Shown here piece by piece: positions 1-7,206 of a DNA stretch of 10,591 nucleotides. The translations under genes were made by a program, and so were the position numbers. This DNA comes from an uncultured Clostridia bacterium (GTDB lineage Bacteria > Bacillota > Clostridia > Saccharofermentanales > Saccharofermentanaceae), in contig CAMNNN010000029.1 in assembly GCA_946545505.1 (NCBI GenBank), positions 1-10,591 of the forward strand, in the 5' to 3' direction. Within the stretch, counting starts at the first letter, position 1; each line of letters starts with the position of its first letter. A model generated the notes under the pieces. That model was not told the origin of the DNA. It saw only the letters and a program-made list of their open reading frames with translations, and ran no database searches.

Positions 1-1153
1 GACAGAATCATTACTACGTTGATTCCTGTTTTTGCATTGACAAGTTTTTCGTCCCCGTATTTTCGCTACGGAGGATGTATCGAAGAATTACTCTTGCCTT
101 TTACCACGTATGTCCTTTATCTGGGTCTTCGAACAATTAAAACGGATGTGATGTTTACAAAAAAGGATGCACTCATTATAGGTTTCATTTGTTCATGGGT
201 GTTCTGGACGAAAATTATTAACTGCGGTATTTTCCTTGGCTTCGTTATATTTGTGATTGTTTATGCCATAATGCGAAAAGATAGCAAGAAAATACTTCCG
301 CTGGCAGGATTCTTTCTGATAGGATTTTTGTTGCTGACGATTGTTGTTACGGCATATTTTGTTGTTAATGGAGCCTTGAGCAATCTTTTAGACGGATATT
401 TCCTTGGTAATTTGCAATATGCCGGCAGAAGAAGCGTCGCCGGTGTAGAGGACGCGGCCCTTATATATCTATTGGTGATAAACAAGGATGTTACGACTGA
501 ACATCTGTTCTTCGTATTTGTTTATTCTGGCTTCTCGTATCTTCTCATCAAAAAAAGAGAAGAGATGTTTCCTGTTTTCTCTTCTGGCTTTTGTTTTCGC
601 GGTAATTGGTGTGTACGGAGCTGGTTATAGGATACCCTATTATATCGTAGCGCTTAAGTTCTTTTGTACTTTGGGATGGATACCGTTTTTTCTGCTCATC
701 TCAAAGGTCTTTAGCTATTTCACCTCGAAAGGTTTGTCTCAGTTCATTCTGAGTTACTTTGTTTTTATTGCATCGGCTACGCTGATTATATCTTCCCCGG
801 CTGTATATAAACTGGGCACTACCAAGGAAGACTGTCCTCAATATAGATTTGCTGCTAAGATAAACAGCATTGACGATCCCAAGGTCCTTAACTATGGTTT
901 CTTAGATACCGGATTCTTTATGGCGGCGGATGTTCTTCCCTTTAATAACCATTATTGCATGATTACAATAGATGATGTGTATGGGTATGAACAGGTCAGT
1001 ATTCTTAATGAGGAGACAGCGGATTACATTATTACTAACGAGCCGTACAGCTTTGAAAATTATGAGATGTGTGATGCAGGTGTATATACGAACATCAACT
1101 TTGGCGGTGAAGAATATACTGACACCTTCTATCTGTATGAAAGAGCCCAATGA
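1..1153 (+). pseudogene. GT-C-type membrane glycosyltransferase, C-terminal part, frameshifted
   Basis: The reading frame is open from base 1, so the 5' end lies outside the window. The first part (to the stop at 628-630) has several hydrophobic helices and a YFRYGGCIEELLLPF stretch, which recalls the loop of GT-C/PMT-like polytopic glycosyltransferases that use lipid-linked sugar donors at the membrane. The protein continues in the next frame with more helices (GYRIPYYIVALKFF) and a soluble C-terminus ending at the TGA 1151-1153. The frames join at seven A's (550-556). With six A's the two parts read as one protein through LLIKKEKRCFLFSLLAF. As given, translation stops 24 codons after the A run. 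This is either a pseudogene, a phase-variable tract or a sequencing error. No terminator with a T-run follows. The A+T-rich composition differs from the operon downstream. The GT-C call is by recognition of pattern only; the exact family and sugar are unknown. Confidence 0.65.
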
Positions 1154-1175
1154 TTAGAGTTTGAGTTAATTCGTA

Positions 1176-1307
1176 TTAACGCGCCATATAACTAATAAGT
1201 GTAAAGATTATGCTGATTCCCGATGCTCCGAGCAGACTCAGTGCGATACGCATCCTGAGGCGTTCGATATTGAACATTCTGGATAATTGTCTTTTTTCTG
1301 ATGCCAT
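1176..1307 (-). CDS. Small 43-aa single-TM ORF, possible remnant of a duplicated gene end
   Basis: An ATG at 1307 opens 43 codons ending in TAA (1178-1176). The product has a basic N-terminal half (EKRQLSRMFNIERLRMR) and one hydrophobic helix at about residues 20-41. It starts 17 bases after the stop of the 208-aa membrane-protein gene on the same strand. Residues 25-42 (LLGASGISIIFTLISYMA) align without gaps to residues 190-207 of that protein (LLGGAGLNILFNIITWFA), with 8 of 18 identical and most others conservative. No Shine-Dalgarno site precedes the ATG, so it may be untranslated. It could be a real microprotein, a decayed second copy of the neighbour's C-terminus, or chance similarity between hydrophobic helices. 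A small inverted repeat (GTTAAT, TCGT loop, ATTAAC, 1165-1180) overlaps its stop but lacks a T-run. Confidence 0.3.
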   Translation of the reverse strand: MASEKRQLSRMFNIERLRMRIALSLLGASGISIIFTLISYMAR

Positions 1308-1324
1308 GCACTGATGATAACATA

Positions 1325-1951
1325 TCAGTAGGCAAACCAAGTTATGATATTAAAAAGAATGTTCAGCCCGGCTCCACCCAGAAGCAAAATATCTACGGTA
1401 TCCGGATTCGTGTTACGGAAGAAGAACCAGATTGCAAGGAGCAAAGCGTCAATCCCGCCGATTATGATCGTGAACGGGGGGATATGTCTGTAGTCCGCCA
1501 TGCGCTTGTCGCTGATGGTCTTTGTCTTGCTTATCAGTTTCCTCGGTATGCTGTCGAGCCTGCCTATGTATTCTTCGTAAGTATACTGCTTTGTGCCGTT
1601 GAAATAAGGCGAGTCTTCTCCGCTAATGCTGATGTGACTTAACGGGAAGTCCTCGATGACATTGTCACCGTAGATGACCGTGCAGAATCCGTCGTGCGGG
1701 TTGTAGACTAAGACATCCAGCGAGTTGATCATAAGCATGTTACGCGGGTTACTGTAATCCGCATAGAACATCGGATCATCGGGTGTAATTATGTAGTTAG
1801 GGTCGCCCGGCACGCAGGTCTGCGCCTCGTAGAGGAAATAGTATTCGCCTTCAAGATACCTGTTATAGGAATCATGCTTCGTGAATACATAGTCGGTGAC
1901 AGAACCTATCAGGCCCACAGCGATAATTATTATCAGTATTATCCTTTTCAT
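1325..1951 (-). CDS. Unrecognised membrane protein (208 aa) divergent from the ABC operon
   Basis: I do not recognise the family. The start is placed at the ATG at 1951, not the upstream ATG at 2020, because AAGGAG sits 10 bases before it and the protein then begins with a typical basic, hydrophobic anchor (MKRIILIIIIAVGLIGSV). Residues about 3-20 form a membrane anchor or signal. Residues about 22-155 look extracytoplasmic, rich in Y, D, P and G, with two cysteines (in TCVPG and GFCTV) that could pair. Two more helices lie at about 160-178 and 185-206. The upstream ATG would also place the N-terminus inside the palindrome and upstream of the inferred promoter. The gene faces away from the ABC exporter operon, and a perfect TATAAT plus an 18-bp palindrome lie just upstream. 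Shared control with the exporter is therefore possible; a sensor-accessory or immunity role would be speculation. Confidence 0.75.
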   Translation of the reverse strand: MKRIILIIIIAVGLIGSVTDYVFTKHDSYNRYLEGEYYFLYEAQTCVPGDPNYIITPDDPMFYADYSNPRNMLMINSLDVLVYNPHDGFCTVIYGDNVIEDFPLSHISISGEDSPYFNGTKQYTYEEYIGRLDSIPRKLISKTKTISDKRMADYRHIPPFTIIIGGIDALLLAIWFFFRNTNPDTVDILLLGGAGLNILFNIITWFAY

Positions 1952-1978
1952 ATAACCTATACTCCTTAATCCAACGTC

Positions 1979-2007
1979 ATTATAACAGAGCTGTTTCTCT
2001 TCGAAAA
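1979..2007 (-). promoter_or_regulatory. Promoter for the 208-aa membrane-protein gene
   Basis: On the minus strand a perfect TATAAT (1984-1979) lies 27 bases before the ATG at 1951. The hexamer 17 bases further upstream is TTTTCG (2007-2002), a poor -35. The predicted transcript start is near 1972, giving a short leader that holds the AAGGAG site. A weak -35 overlapped by a palindrome is what an activator-dependent promoter looks like, but the start point is inferred only. Confidence 0.5.
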
Positions 2008-2022
2008 TGACATATGTCATTT
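2005..2022. promoter_or_regulatory. 18-bp perfect palindrome, candidate response-regulator operator
   Basis: AAATGACATATGTCATTT is a perfect inverted repeat with no spacer, located between the divergent membrane-protein gene and the ABC operon. I found no second copy elsewhere in the window. LuxR/NarL-type regulators such as LiaR, VraR and DesR bind short inverted repeats as dimers, so the regulator encoded at the end of the operon is the first candidate; a TetR- or MarR-type repressor encoded elsewhere is the main alternative. It is centred near -41.5 from the inferred minus-strand start and near -65.5 from the inferred plus-strand start. Confidence 0.55.
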
Positions 2023-2042
2023 ACAAAAGTGATGCAGTACAC

Positions 2043-2072
2043 TTCACCGCGGCCGTCCCTTTATCCGATAAT
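2043..2072 (+). promoter_or_regulatory. Putative promoter of the ABC exporter/two-component operon
   Basis: TTCACC (2043-2048) and GATAAT (2067-2072) are separated by 18 bases and match 4 of 6 and 5 of 6 consensus positions. The transcript would start near 2079, about 22 bases before the ATG, with TAAGGAGG (2086-2093) inside the leader. The poor -35 fits dependence on an activator bound at the upstream palindrome. Another -10-like hexamer (TACACT, 2038-2043) has no usable -35. Confidence 0.35.
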
Positions 2073-2100
2073 CTGACCATAAGGTTAAGGAGGCAAGAAT

Positions 2101-3042
2101 ATGTCTGAGATTCTGAAGGTTAAGGGATTAGTAAAAAGATACAAGGAATTGATCGCGATAGATCATCTCGACTTAAGCGTTAAGGAAGGAGAGATCTTCG
2201 GACTTCTGGGTCCTAACGGTTCGGGCAAGTCCACCACTATCAACTGCATTCTCTCACTCCTTGAATACGACAAGGGAGAGATAGAGATTTTCGGCAAGAC
2301 TATGAGCCCTAAGGCTTATGAGCTTAAGAAGCAGATCGGTATCGTTCCCCAGGACGTCGCAGTCTATGAGTCACTCACAGTCTATGAGAATATCGACTTC
2401 TTCTGCGGACTCTATATCAAGGACAAAGAGACAAGAAAGAAATACGTTCAGGAAGCGATCGACTTCGTAGCACTTAATGACTTCGTAAAGTTCAAGCCCG
2501 GTAAGCTCTCTGGCGGTCTTAAGAGAAGACTTAACATCGCCTGCGGCATCGCACATAAGCCGAAGCTTATCTTCTTCGACGAGCCTACGGTAGCGGTAGA
2601 TCCCCAGAGCCGTAACAAGATCTTGGAGGGTATCGAGGAGCTTCGTAAGAACGGCGCTACGATCATATACACTTCACACTATATGGAAGAGGTCGAGCAG
2701 CTTTGCGACCGCATCCTCATCATCGACAAGGGTCACACTATCGCAGAAGGAACTGTAGAAGAACTTAAGGGCATGATCAAGAAGAGTGAGATCATCACGA
2801 TAGAGGTCGCAGGACTCGATAACAAGGCCCTCGACATGGTAAGGGAATCCAATAATGTGTACAGCGTAAGCTACGAGAACAATCAGCTTAAGGTAGAGGC
2901 CGGCTCAGGCAAGCACAATGTCATTGACATCGTGAATCTCCTTCAGGACAAGGGCTACAAGATGAAGAAGATCTTCTCCGAGCAGCCGACATTGAACGAC
3001 GTATTCCTCGAGCTTACCGGCAAGCAGCTTCGTGACGAGTAA
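2101..3042 (+). CDS. ABC exporter ATP-binding protein (LnrL/YvfR-like)
   Basis: This cytoplasmic ATPase powers the two permeases that follow. Over 313 residues it shows Walker A GPNGSGKST (37-45), the Q-loop glutamine Q84 in IVPQD, the ABC signature LSGGL (136-140), Walker B LIFFD (156-160) with catalytic E161, a D-loop reading AVDP (165-168) instead of the common GLDP, and the switch histidine H193. The C-terminal ~90 residues after the nucleotide-binding domain are typical of drug and antibiotic exporters of the CcmA/DrrA type. The start is set by TAAGGAGG (2086-2093) 7 bases before the ATG. The first permease starts 11 bases after its stop. Order and partners match Bacillus LnrLMN (linearmycin resistance) and YvfRS. 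The substrate cannot be read from this sequence; amphipathic or polyene-like membrane-active compounds are the analogy. Confidence 0.93.
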   Translation: MSEILKVKGLVKRYKELIAIDHLDLSVKEGEIFGLLGPNGSGKSTTINCILSLLEYDKGEIEIFGKTMSPKAYELKKQIGIVPQDVAVYESLTVYENIDFFCGLYIKDKETRKKYVQEAIDFVALNDFVKFKPGKLSGGLKRRLNIACGIAHKPKLIFFDEPTVAVDPQSRNKILEGIEELRKNGATIIYTSHYMEEVEQLCDRILIIDKGHTIAEGTVEELKGMIKKSEIITIEVAGLDNKALDMVRESNNVYSVSYENNQLKVEAGSGKHNVIDIVNLLQDKGYKMKKIFSEQPTLNDVFLELTGKQLRDE

Positions 3043-3053
3043 AGGAGCAGGGC

Positions 3054-4202
3054 ATGTTTAAGTATTCGATAATTAAAATGTTCAGAAGTATCGGCGGCCT
3101 GTTCTGGATGTTCATATTCCCGCTGGTGCTCATGACGGCAATGCACTTCGCATTCGACTCCATCTACAGCTACCAGAACAGTATCGACCCCATGAGAACG
3201 ATCCTTATCACCGAAGGTCAGGGCGTATATCAGGAGGGCTTCGAAGACCTTATAGAATCTCTGTCGGAGGAAGGATCTGAGGATCAGCTCTTCATCCTTG
3301 AGGAGGCGGACTCACTCGAGGAAGCCAAGGCTAAGCTTGCCGTGGAAGAAGCAGAGATAATCTTCGTTGTATCCGACGGCGACGTCGAGGTCTATCTTCA
3401 GGAGAATCACTCGATTACGTCCGCGGCAGTGGCAGGCTCCATAGCAGACACATATAAGCAGCGCTATCAGCTGATTGCTGATGCCTGGGAACAGGACCCT
3501 GCCTTCGCGATGGAGCTCGTAAATGATGCCAGAGAGAACGTAACTTACACGGTGTCCGAGGAGGACGCTTTCGGTGCGGAGCCGAACCCGTACAATTGGT
3601 ACTTCCTGAGCACGCTCGTAATGGGCATCCTCTTCATGGCCATGATGGGCATAAACATGGTGGGAGACCTCCGCGCAGACGTTTCTGCGGTAGCAATGCG
3701 CTACTCGGTTTCCCCCGCCCGCAAAGGTCAGATGGTAGTAACCGCTTTTGCCGCGAGGGTTATCCCCGGTCTCGTGATAGTAGCGATACAGCTTATGGTA
3801 ATGAAGTATGTGTTCGGGATCTACCTTGGGAACGATTACCTGAAGCTTGGGCTTTTCGTAGTGTCTGCTGTAATGTTCTCGATCAGCTTCGGCGTTATCT
3901 GCGGCCTGTGTTTCAAGGGTGATGTACACCAGAGAGGAAACAAGGCGACGTCTCTGATCATGATATCCGTTTTCTTAAGCGGCGAGATGATATCGCAGCT
4001 GCCGGGATTATTCGAGAGATACTTCCCGATCTTTAACAAGATCAACCCGGCGACAGTCCTGAACATGGCACTGTTCAAGCTTACGATCGGCAATTCCGCA
4101 GAAGGGTTCTTCATGAACATCGCGGAGATCATAGGTCTTACCGTGGTCTTCCTTGCCATCGGTATCGCAGTATTGAGGAGGGAAAAATATGCTTCTGTTT
4201 AA
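3054..4202 (+). CDS. ABC-2 type exporter permease, first subunit
   Basis: This 382-aa membrane protein has the ABC-2 exporter layout: one N-terminal helix (about 14-34), a large extracytoplasmic domain (about 36-180, acidic), then about five helices clustered at about 183-203, 226-250, 262-285, 295-320 and 355-375. The cytoplasmic stretch after helix 2 (GDLRADVSAVAMRYSVSPARKGQ) corresponds to the coupling-helix area that contacts the ATPase. AAAGGAG overlaps the stop of the ATPase gene and precedes the ATG, indicating tight coupling. The last 14 bases overlap the start of the second permease gene. It probably forms a heterodimer with that subunit, as LnrM does with LnrN. The family call is firm; the transported compound is unknown. 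Confidence 0.88.
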   Translation: MFKYSIIKMFRSIGGLFWMFIFPLVLMTAMHFAFDSIYSYQNSIDPMRTILITEGQGVYQEGFEDLIESLSEEGSEDQLFILEEADSLEEAKAKLAVEEAEIIFVVSDGDVEVYLQENHSITSAAVAGSIADTYKQRYQLIADAWEQDPAFAMELVNDARENVTYTVSEEDAFGAEPNPYNWYFLSTLVMGILFMAMMGINMVGDLRADVSAVAMRYSVSPARKGQMVVTAFAARVIPGLVIVAIQLMVMKYVFGIYLGNDYLKLGLFVVSAVMFSISFGVICGLCFKGDVHQRGNKATSLIMISVFLSGEMISQLPGLFERYFPIFNKINPATVLNMALFKLTIGNSAEGFFMNIAEIIGLTVVFLAIGIAVLRREKYASV

Positions 4203-5385
4203 GAATTTCTTCAAGCTTCTTAAGAACAACAGCACAGGCGTGATCATATATGCGGTTATATTTGTAGCCATGGTAATAGGCGTAATGGTCGCAGCACCTG
4301 CAATGGCATCCGAGACCGGCGGCCCGGACTATGCCGTCCAGGAATCGATAGAGATATCTTATATTGATGGCGATCATTCGGCATTGTCCGAAGGACTTAT
4401 CGATTACTTAAGCGTAAACAACAATGTAACACCTGTGTTCGGCAGATCCCAAAGCTCCATACAGGACCTGGTATTCTTCGGATTAAGCGAGTATCACCTG
4501 AAGATCGAAGATGGTTTTGCTGACGGTACCGGAGAGATCACATATCTTACCAATATGGATAAGTCCGGCTCGATCTACATGATAGACAATGCAGTTAATA
4601 ACTACATTCAGGCCTACAAAGATTATGAGAATATGGGTTACGCTCCCGAGACGTGCGCGGAACTTGCGAAGGAACTGATGCTTGATACAGCGGCTCTTAA
4701 TATCGTTCAGGAGGAAGACGGAAGCTCTCCCACGAATGAAGGCGATGTTGTCATCATATTCATCAATCAGTTCTTCCCGTATCTTTCTTTGGGTTTTATG
4801 ACGCTCGGCATCGGCCATACCGTAATCGCCAACAACAATAAGCTCATTTGTGACCGCATCGAGTGTTCGCCCGTAAACAGAAAGAAGATAAGCTTCGCGA
4901 ATTCCCTGGGAATTGCCGTATCGGGAATAGCATTGTGGATCATGTTCATGTTGATTAATGTGATCTTAGGATTTGCCAAGGATTCCGCAGCTTTCCGTGA
5001 TTACTGGTGGCTTCTTGTGATCAACTCGTTCCTTACGACACTCATCTCCTGCGCATTCGCATCATTCGTAACTTCATTCGATCTTACGAGCAATACACTT
5101 ACAATGGTAACGAATATCGTGAGCCTCTCGATGGCATTCACGTCAGGTGTATTCGTACCTCAGTATCTTCTCGGTGAAGGACTTCTTACCATAGCGAAGT
5201 TCATGCCCATGTACTGGTGTGTATATGCGTCGAACATGGCTGACGCAAGTACCGCTTACGAGCCGGATAAGCTTCTCATGTGCTTCGGCATCGAGATCCT
5301 CTTCATAGTGGTCTTCACGCTGGCAGCGGCTTTCGTTAAGTCATCCGGATTAGGCAAGGCAAGGAACGCAGTAAAGACCGAATAA
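4189..5385 (+). CDS. ABC-2 type exporter permease, second subunit
   Basis: This 398-aa protein repeats the layout of its neighbour: a helix at about 17-38, an extracytoplasmic domain at about 40-185, then helices at about 187-210, 238-262, 270-295, 300-325 and 365-390. The segment CDRIECSPVNRKKI (after helix 2) parallels RYSVSPARKGQ in the first permease and marks the ATPase-facing loop. SGVFVPQYLLGEGLLTIAKF followed by PMYW is the characteristic ABC-2 motif before the last helix. The ATG at 4189 is supported by GGAGGG just upstream and lies inside the end of the preceding gene (14-base overlap), which suggests coupled translation and equal amounts. The two permeases are clearly divergent relatives, in line with a heteromeric LnrMN-type exporter. 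Confidence 0.88.
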   Translation: MLLFKNFFKLLKNNSTGVIIYAVIFVAMVIGVMVAAPAMASETGGPDYAVQESIEISYIDGDHSALSEGLIDYLSVNNNVTPVFGRSQSSIQDLVFFGLSEYHLKIEDGFADGTGEITYLTNMDKSGSIYMIDNAVNNYIQAYKDYENMGYAPETCAELAKELMLDTAALNIVQEEDGSSPTNEGDVVIIFINQFFPYLSLGFMTLGIGHTVIANNNKLICDRIECSPVNRKKISFANSLGIAVSGIALWIMFMLINVILGFAKDSAAFRDYWWLLVINSFLTTLISCAFASFVTSFDLTSNTLTMVTNIVSLSMAFTSGVFVPQYLLGEGLLTIAKFMPMYWCVYASNMADASTAYEPDKLLMCFGIEILFIVVFTLAAAFVKSSGLGKARNAVKTE

Positions 5386-5388
5386 TCG

Positions 5389-5394
5389 TATAAT
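5389..5394 (+). promoter_or_regulatory. TATAAT just before the kinase gene, possible leaderless start
   Basis: A perfect TATAAT ends 6 bases before the kinase ATG at 5401, so a transcript started here would begin at or next to the ATG. No Shine-Dalgarno site lies upstream of the ATG; the nearest GGAGG (5408-5412) is inside the gene and abuts an in-frame ATG at 5413, too close to serve it. No good -35 is present, so the promoter may be weak or accidental. Confidence 0.25.
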
Positions 5395-5400
5395 GTATAC

Positions 5401-6540
5401 ATGAGCTGGAGGATGGTCGACAGAATAGTAATATGGCTTGGCACCGCCGCTTCCGTGTTAGTCCTTAAGTCGGGACTGCCGGGAGCGGCGGATATTGCTG
5501 TTATTCTGATATCCCTGATACTAGGCCTCCTGTGCGAACTTAAGCGTAAGGAGACCATCGCGATACTCTGTGCGGCTGTAGCTTTCGCTTCAGCCTTGCT
5601 GTTTCCCGTGATGGCATTAGCCGTGCCCTCGGTGGTCTACTCGCTCATTTATTGCGAGAGGAATTTCTCGAGAAGAGTGTCGCTTACGGTGCGTGTGGCG
5701 GCTTCATGTGCGCTTGCTGTTCCGGTTGTTATCGGAAGCAGTGACCTCATGCTGAAGATTACTGTGCTCCTGCTGTCGCTTCTCGCGGCTTACCTCGCGT
5801 TTAACACATACAGACGCGATCATGTCGAAAGGACTTTACGCGAGAAGTACGATGATGCCAGGTTCGATTCTCTTAATGCGCAGAAGCTTCGCGAGGAGAC
5901 GATGAAGAACGCCGACAACGAAGTCTACATGGCGACCTTGAAAGAGCGTAACAGGATCGCGCGTGAGATACACGATAACGTCGGCCACATGATAACGCGC
6001 GTTATTGTACAGATGCAGGCTATTAAGATCATTAACAAGGATAAGGCGGTGGGAGAACAGCTAGAGTCGGTGGCGCAGACGCTGGACCTCGCGATGACTT
6101 CCATGAGGAAGAGTGTGCATGAACTTCATGACGATTCGATCGATCTGTCGATAGGGATTAACGAGATAACGTCCACGCTCGATCAGAGGTTCGATGTCAC
6201 GGTGAACACGGTCATCGATTCGCCCGCTGACAATGCACTTAAGAATGCGGTACTCGGTATAATCAAGGAAGCGGTCACCAATATCTCGAAGCACAGCAGC
6301 GGCGATAAGGTGCTTATAGAAGTAGTGGAGAACGTGTCCTTCTGGCGCGTGAAGATATTTGATAACGGAAGCAATGAGGTCAGGGAATACGACCTCAGCG
6401 GAAGCGGTTCGGAAGGCGGAGGCATCGGTCTTAACAACATTGCATCGAGAGCGAAGGCCGCAGGCGGACGCGCGAGCGTGATGTCGGATAAGGAAGGATT
6501 TACCGTTATGGTGACGATTCCGAAGAAGAAGGGGGAATAA
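5401..6540 (+). CDS. Sensor histidine kinase, NarL-partner (HisKA_3) type
   Basis: This 379-aa kinase senses through its membrane part and phosphorylates the adjacent regulator. Residues about 8-138 hold some five or six hydrophobic helices with very short loops and no extracytoplasmic sensor domain, the pattern of intramembrane-sensing kinases such as YvfT, LnrJ and DesK. A coiled region (about 140-185) leads to the phosphorylation motif EIHDNVGH with H191. The ATPase domain has an N-box (E290, N294 in IKEAVTN), FDNG (G1 box, D321-G323) and GGGIGL (339-344). The start is uncertain: ATG 5401 lacks a Shine-Dalgarno site, and ATG 5413 has GGAGG directly against it. The gene follows the second permease by 15 bases and precedes the regulator by 1 base. 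The exporter itself may take part in sensing, as in other ABC-linked kinases, but the sequence does not show this. Confidence 0.92.
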   Translation: MSWRMVDRIVIWLGTAASVLVLKSGLPGAADIAVILISLILGLLCELKRKETIAILCAAVAFASALLFPVMALAVPSVVYSLIYCERNFSRRVSLTVRVAASCALAVPVVIGSSDLMLKITVLLLSLLAAYLAFNTYRRDHVERTLREKYDDARFDSLNAQKLREETMKNADNEVYMATLKERNRIAREIHDNVGHMITRVIVQMQAIKIINKDKAVGEQLESVAQTLDLAMTSMRKSVHELHDDSIDLSIGINEITSTLDQRFDVTVNTVIDSPADNALKNAVLGIIKEAVTNISKHSSGDKVLIEVVENVSFWRVKIFDNGSNEVREYDLSGSGSEGGGIGLNNIASRAKAAGGRASVMSDKEGFTVMVTIPKKKGE

Positions 6541-6541
6541 C

Positions 6542-7168
6542 ATGATAAGCGTAATGATCGTTGACGACGATCCTTTTGTGTCGGGATCGCTGAAGATAAT
6601 CCTCGATAACGAGACTGATATAGAAGTTAAGGCAGTCGCAGGTTCAGGTGAGGAGGCGGTGAAGCTAGCGTCTTCCGTGGATCCGGACGTCATCGTCATG
6701 GATATACGAATGGAGGGTATGAACGGCACTGAGGCCGCGGAGCAGATTATTAAGAACGGCTCGAAGGCCGCGATACTTTTCCTTACGACTTTCCTTGATG
6801 ACGAATATATCAACAAGGCGCTTAAGATAGGCGCCAAGGGATACATAATCAAGCAGGACTGCGGATCGCTGCCTTCATCAGTAAGAGCGGTCGCTTCGGG
6901 GCAGGCGGTGTTCGGAGGCAAGGTCGTCGAGAAGCTTCCTGACCTTCTTAACCGTAAGGATAATTTCGACCCTGCGGAGTTTGACATAACCGGGAAGGAG
7001 CTCGAGGTAATCAAGCTCGTCGCGGATGGGCTGTCGAACAAGGAGATCTCCGAGAAGATGTTCCTCGGTGAAGGAACAGTGCGTAATATGGTGAGCTCGA
7101 TACTGACGAAGCTCGACCTTCGCGACAGAACGCAGCTCGCATGCTTTTACTATCAGAAAATGGTCTGA
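6542..7168 (+). CDS. Response regulator, NarL/LuxR family
   Basis: This 208-aa DNA-binding regulator has an intact receiver domain: acidic pocket D8/D9, phosphoacceptor D54 in VIVMDIRM, switch threonine T82/T83 in LFLTTF, and conserved K104 in YIIKQD. A LuxR-type helix-turn-helix follows at about 150-200 (LEVIKLVADGLSNKEISEKM then GTVRNMVSSI). It starts one base after the kinase stop, with a purine-rich AAGAAGGGGG ribosome site in the end of the kinase gene. The two form a cognate pair. By analogy with LnrK and YvfU it should activate the exporter operon when phosphorylated. The 18-bp palindrome upstream of the operon is the most likely target, an inference from location and symmetry. Confidence 0.93.
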   Translation: MISVMIVDDDPFVSGSLKIILDNETDIEVKAVAGSGEEAVKLASSVDPDVIVMDIRMEGMNGTEAAEQIIKNGSKAAILFLTTFLDDEYINKALKIGAKGYIIKQDCGSLPSSVRAVASGQAVFGGKVVEKLPDLLNRKDNFDPAEFDITGKELEVIKLVADGLSNKEISEKMFLGEGTVRNMVSSILTKLDLRDRTQLACFYYQKMV

Positions 7169-7174
7169 TATTAT
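7146..7174 (+). promoter_or_regulatory. Putative promoter of the GH16 gene
   Basis: TTTACT (7146-7151) and TATTAT (7169-7174) are separated by exactly 17 bases and match 4 of 6 and 5 of 6 consensus positions. The -35 lies in the last codons of the regulator gene. Transcription would start near 7181, giving a 26-base leader. This would let the glucanase be expressed apart from the two-component operon, although read-through is also possible because no terminator separates them. Confidence 0.4.
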
Positions 7175-7187
7175 TAGCGCATAGCAA

Positions 7188-7199
7188 CTCCTTAAGGAG
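7188..7199 (+). promoter_or_regulatory. Palindrome masking the Shine-Dalgarno site of the GH16 gene
   Basis: CTCCTTAAGGAG is a perfect 12-base palindrome whose right half is the GGAG of the ribosome binding site (AAGGAGG, 7194-7200), 6 bases before the ATG. In RNA it can fold as CTCC, TTAA loop, GGAG, extended by AA/TT pairs past a bulged G. This could dampen translation. The stem is short, so the effect may be small. Confidence 0.35.
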
Positions 7200-7206
7200 G
7201 TTTCTT

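Noticed and set aside
1165..1180. Inverted repeat GTTAAT/ATTAAC as a terminator between the convergent genes
   Set aside because: The stem is A+T-rich and only 6 bp, and no T-run follows on either strand.
1301..1642. 113-codon plus-strand frame opposite the 208-aa membrane-protein gene
   Set aside because: No ribosome site and no membrane or domain pattern, whereas the opposite strand has a strong Shine-Dalgarno site, signal anchor and promoter.
3312..3929. 205-codon minus-strand frame inside the first permease gene
   Set aside because: Its H/Y/R-rich product has no recognisable fold and lies wholly within a clear ABC-2 permease; a shadow frame.
6061..7041. Long open frame (326 codons) on the minus strand across the kinase and regulator genes
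   Set aside because: It is antisense to two well-supported genes with intact motifs. Its product is serine-rich and low in complexity, with no recognisable domain and no ribosome site; a shadow of codon bias in the real genes.
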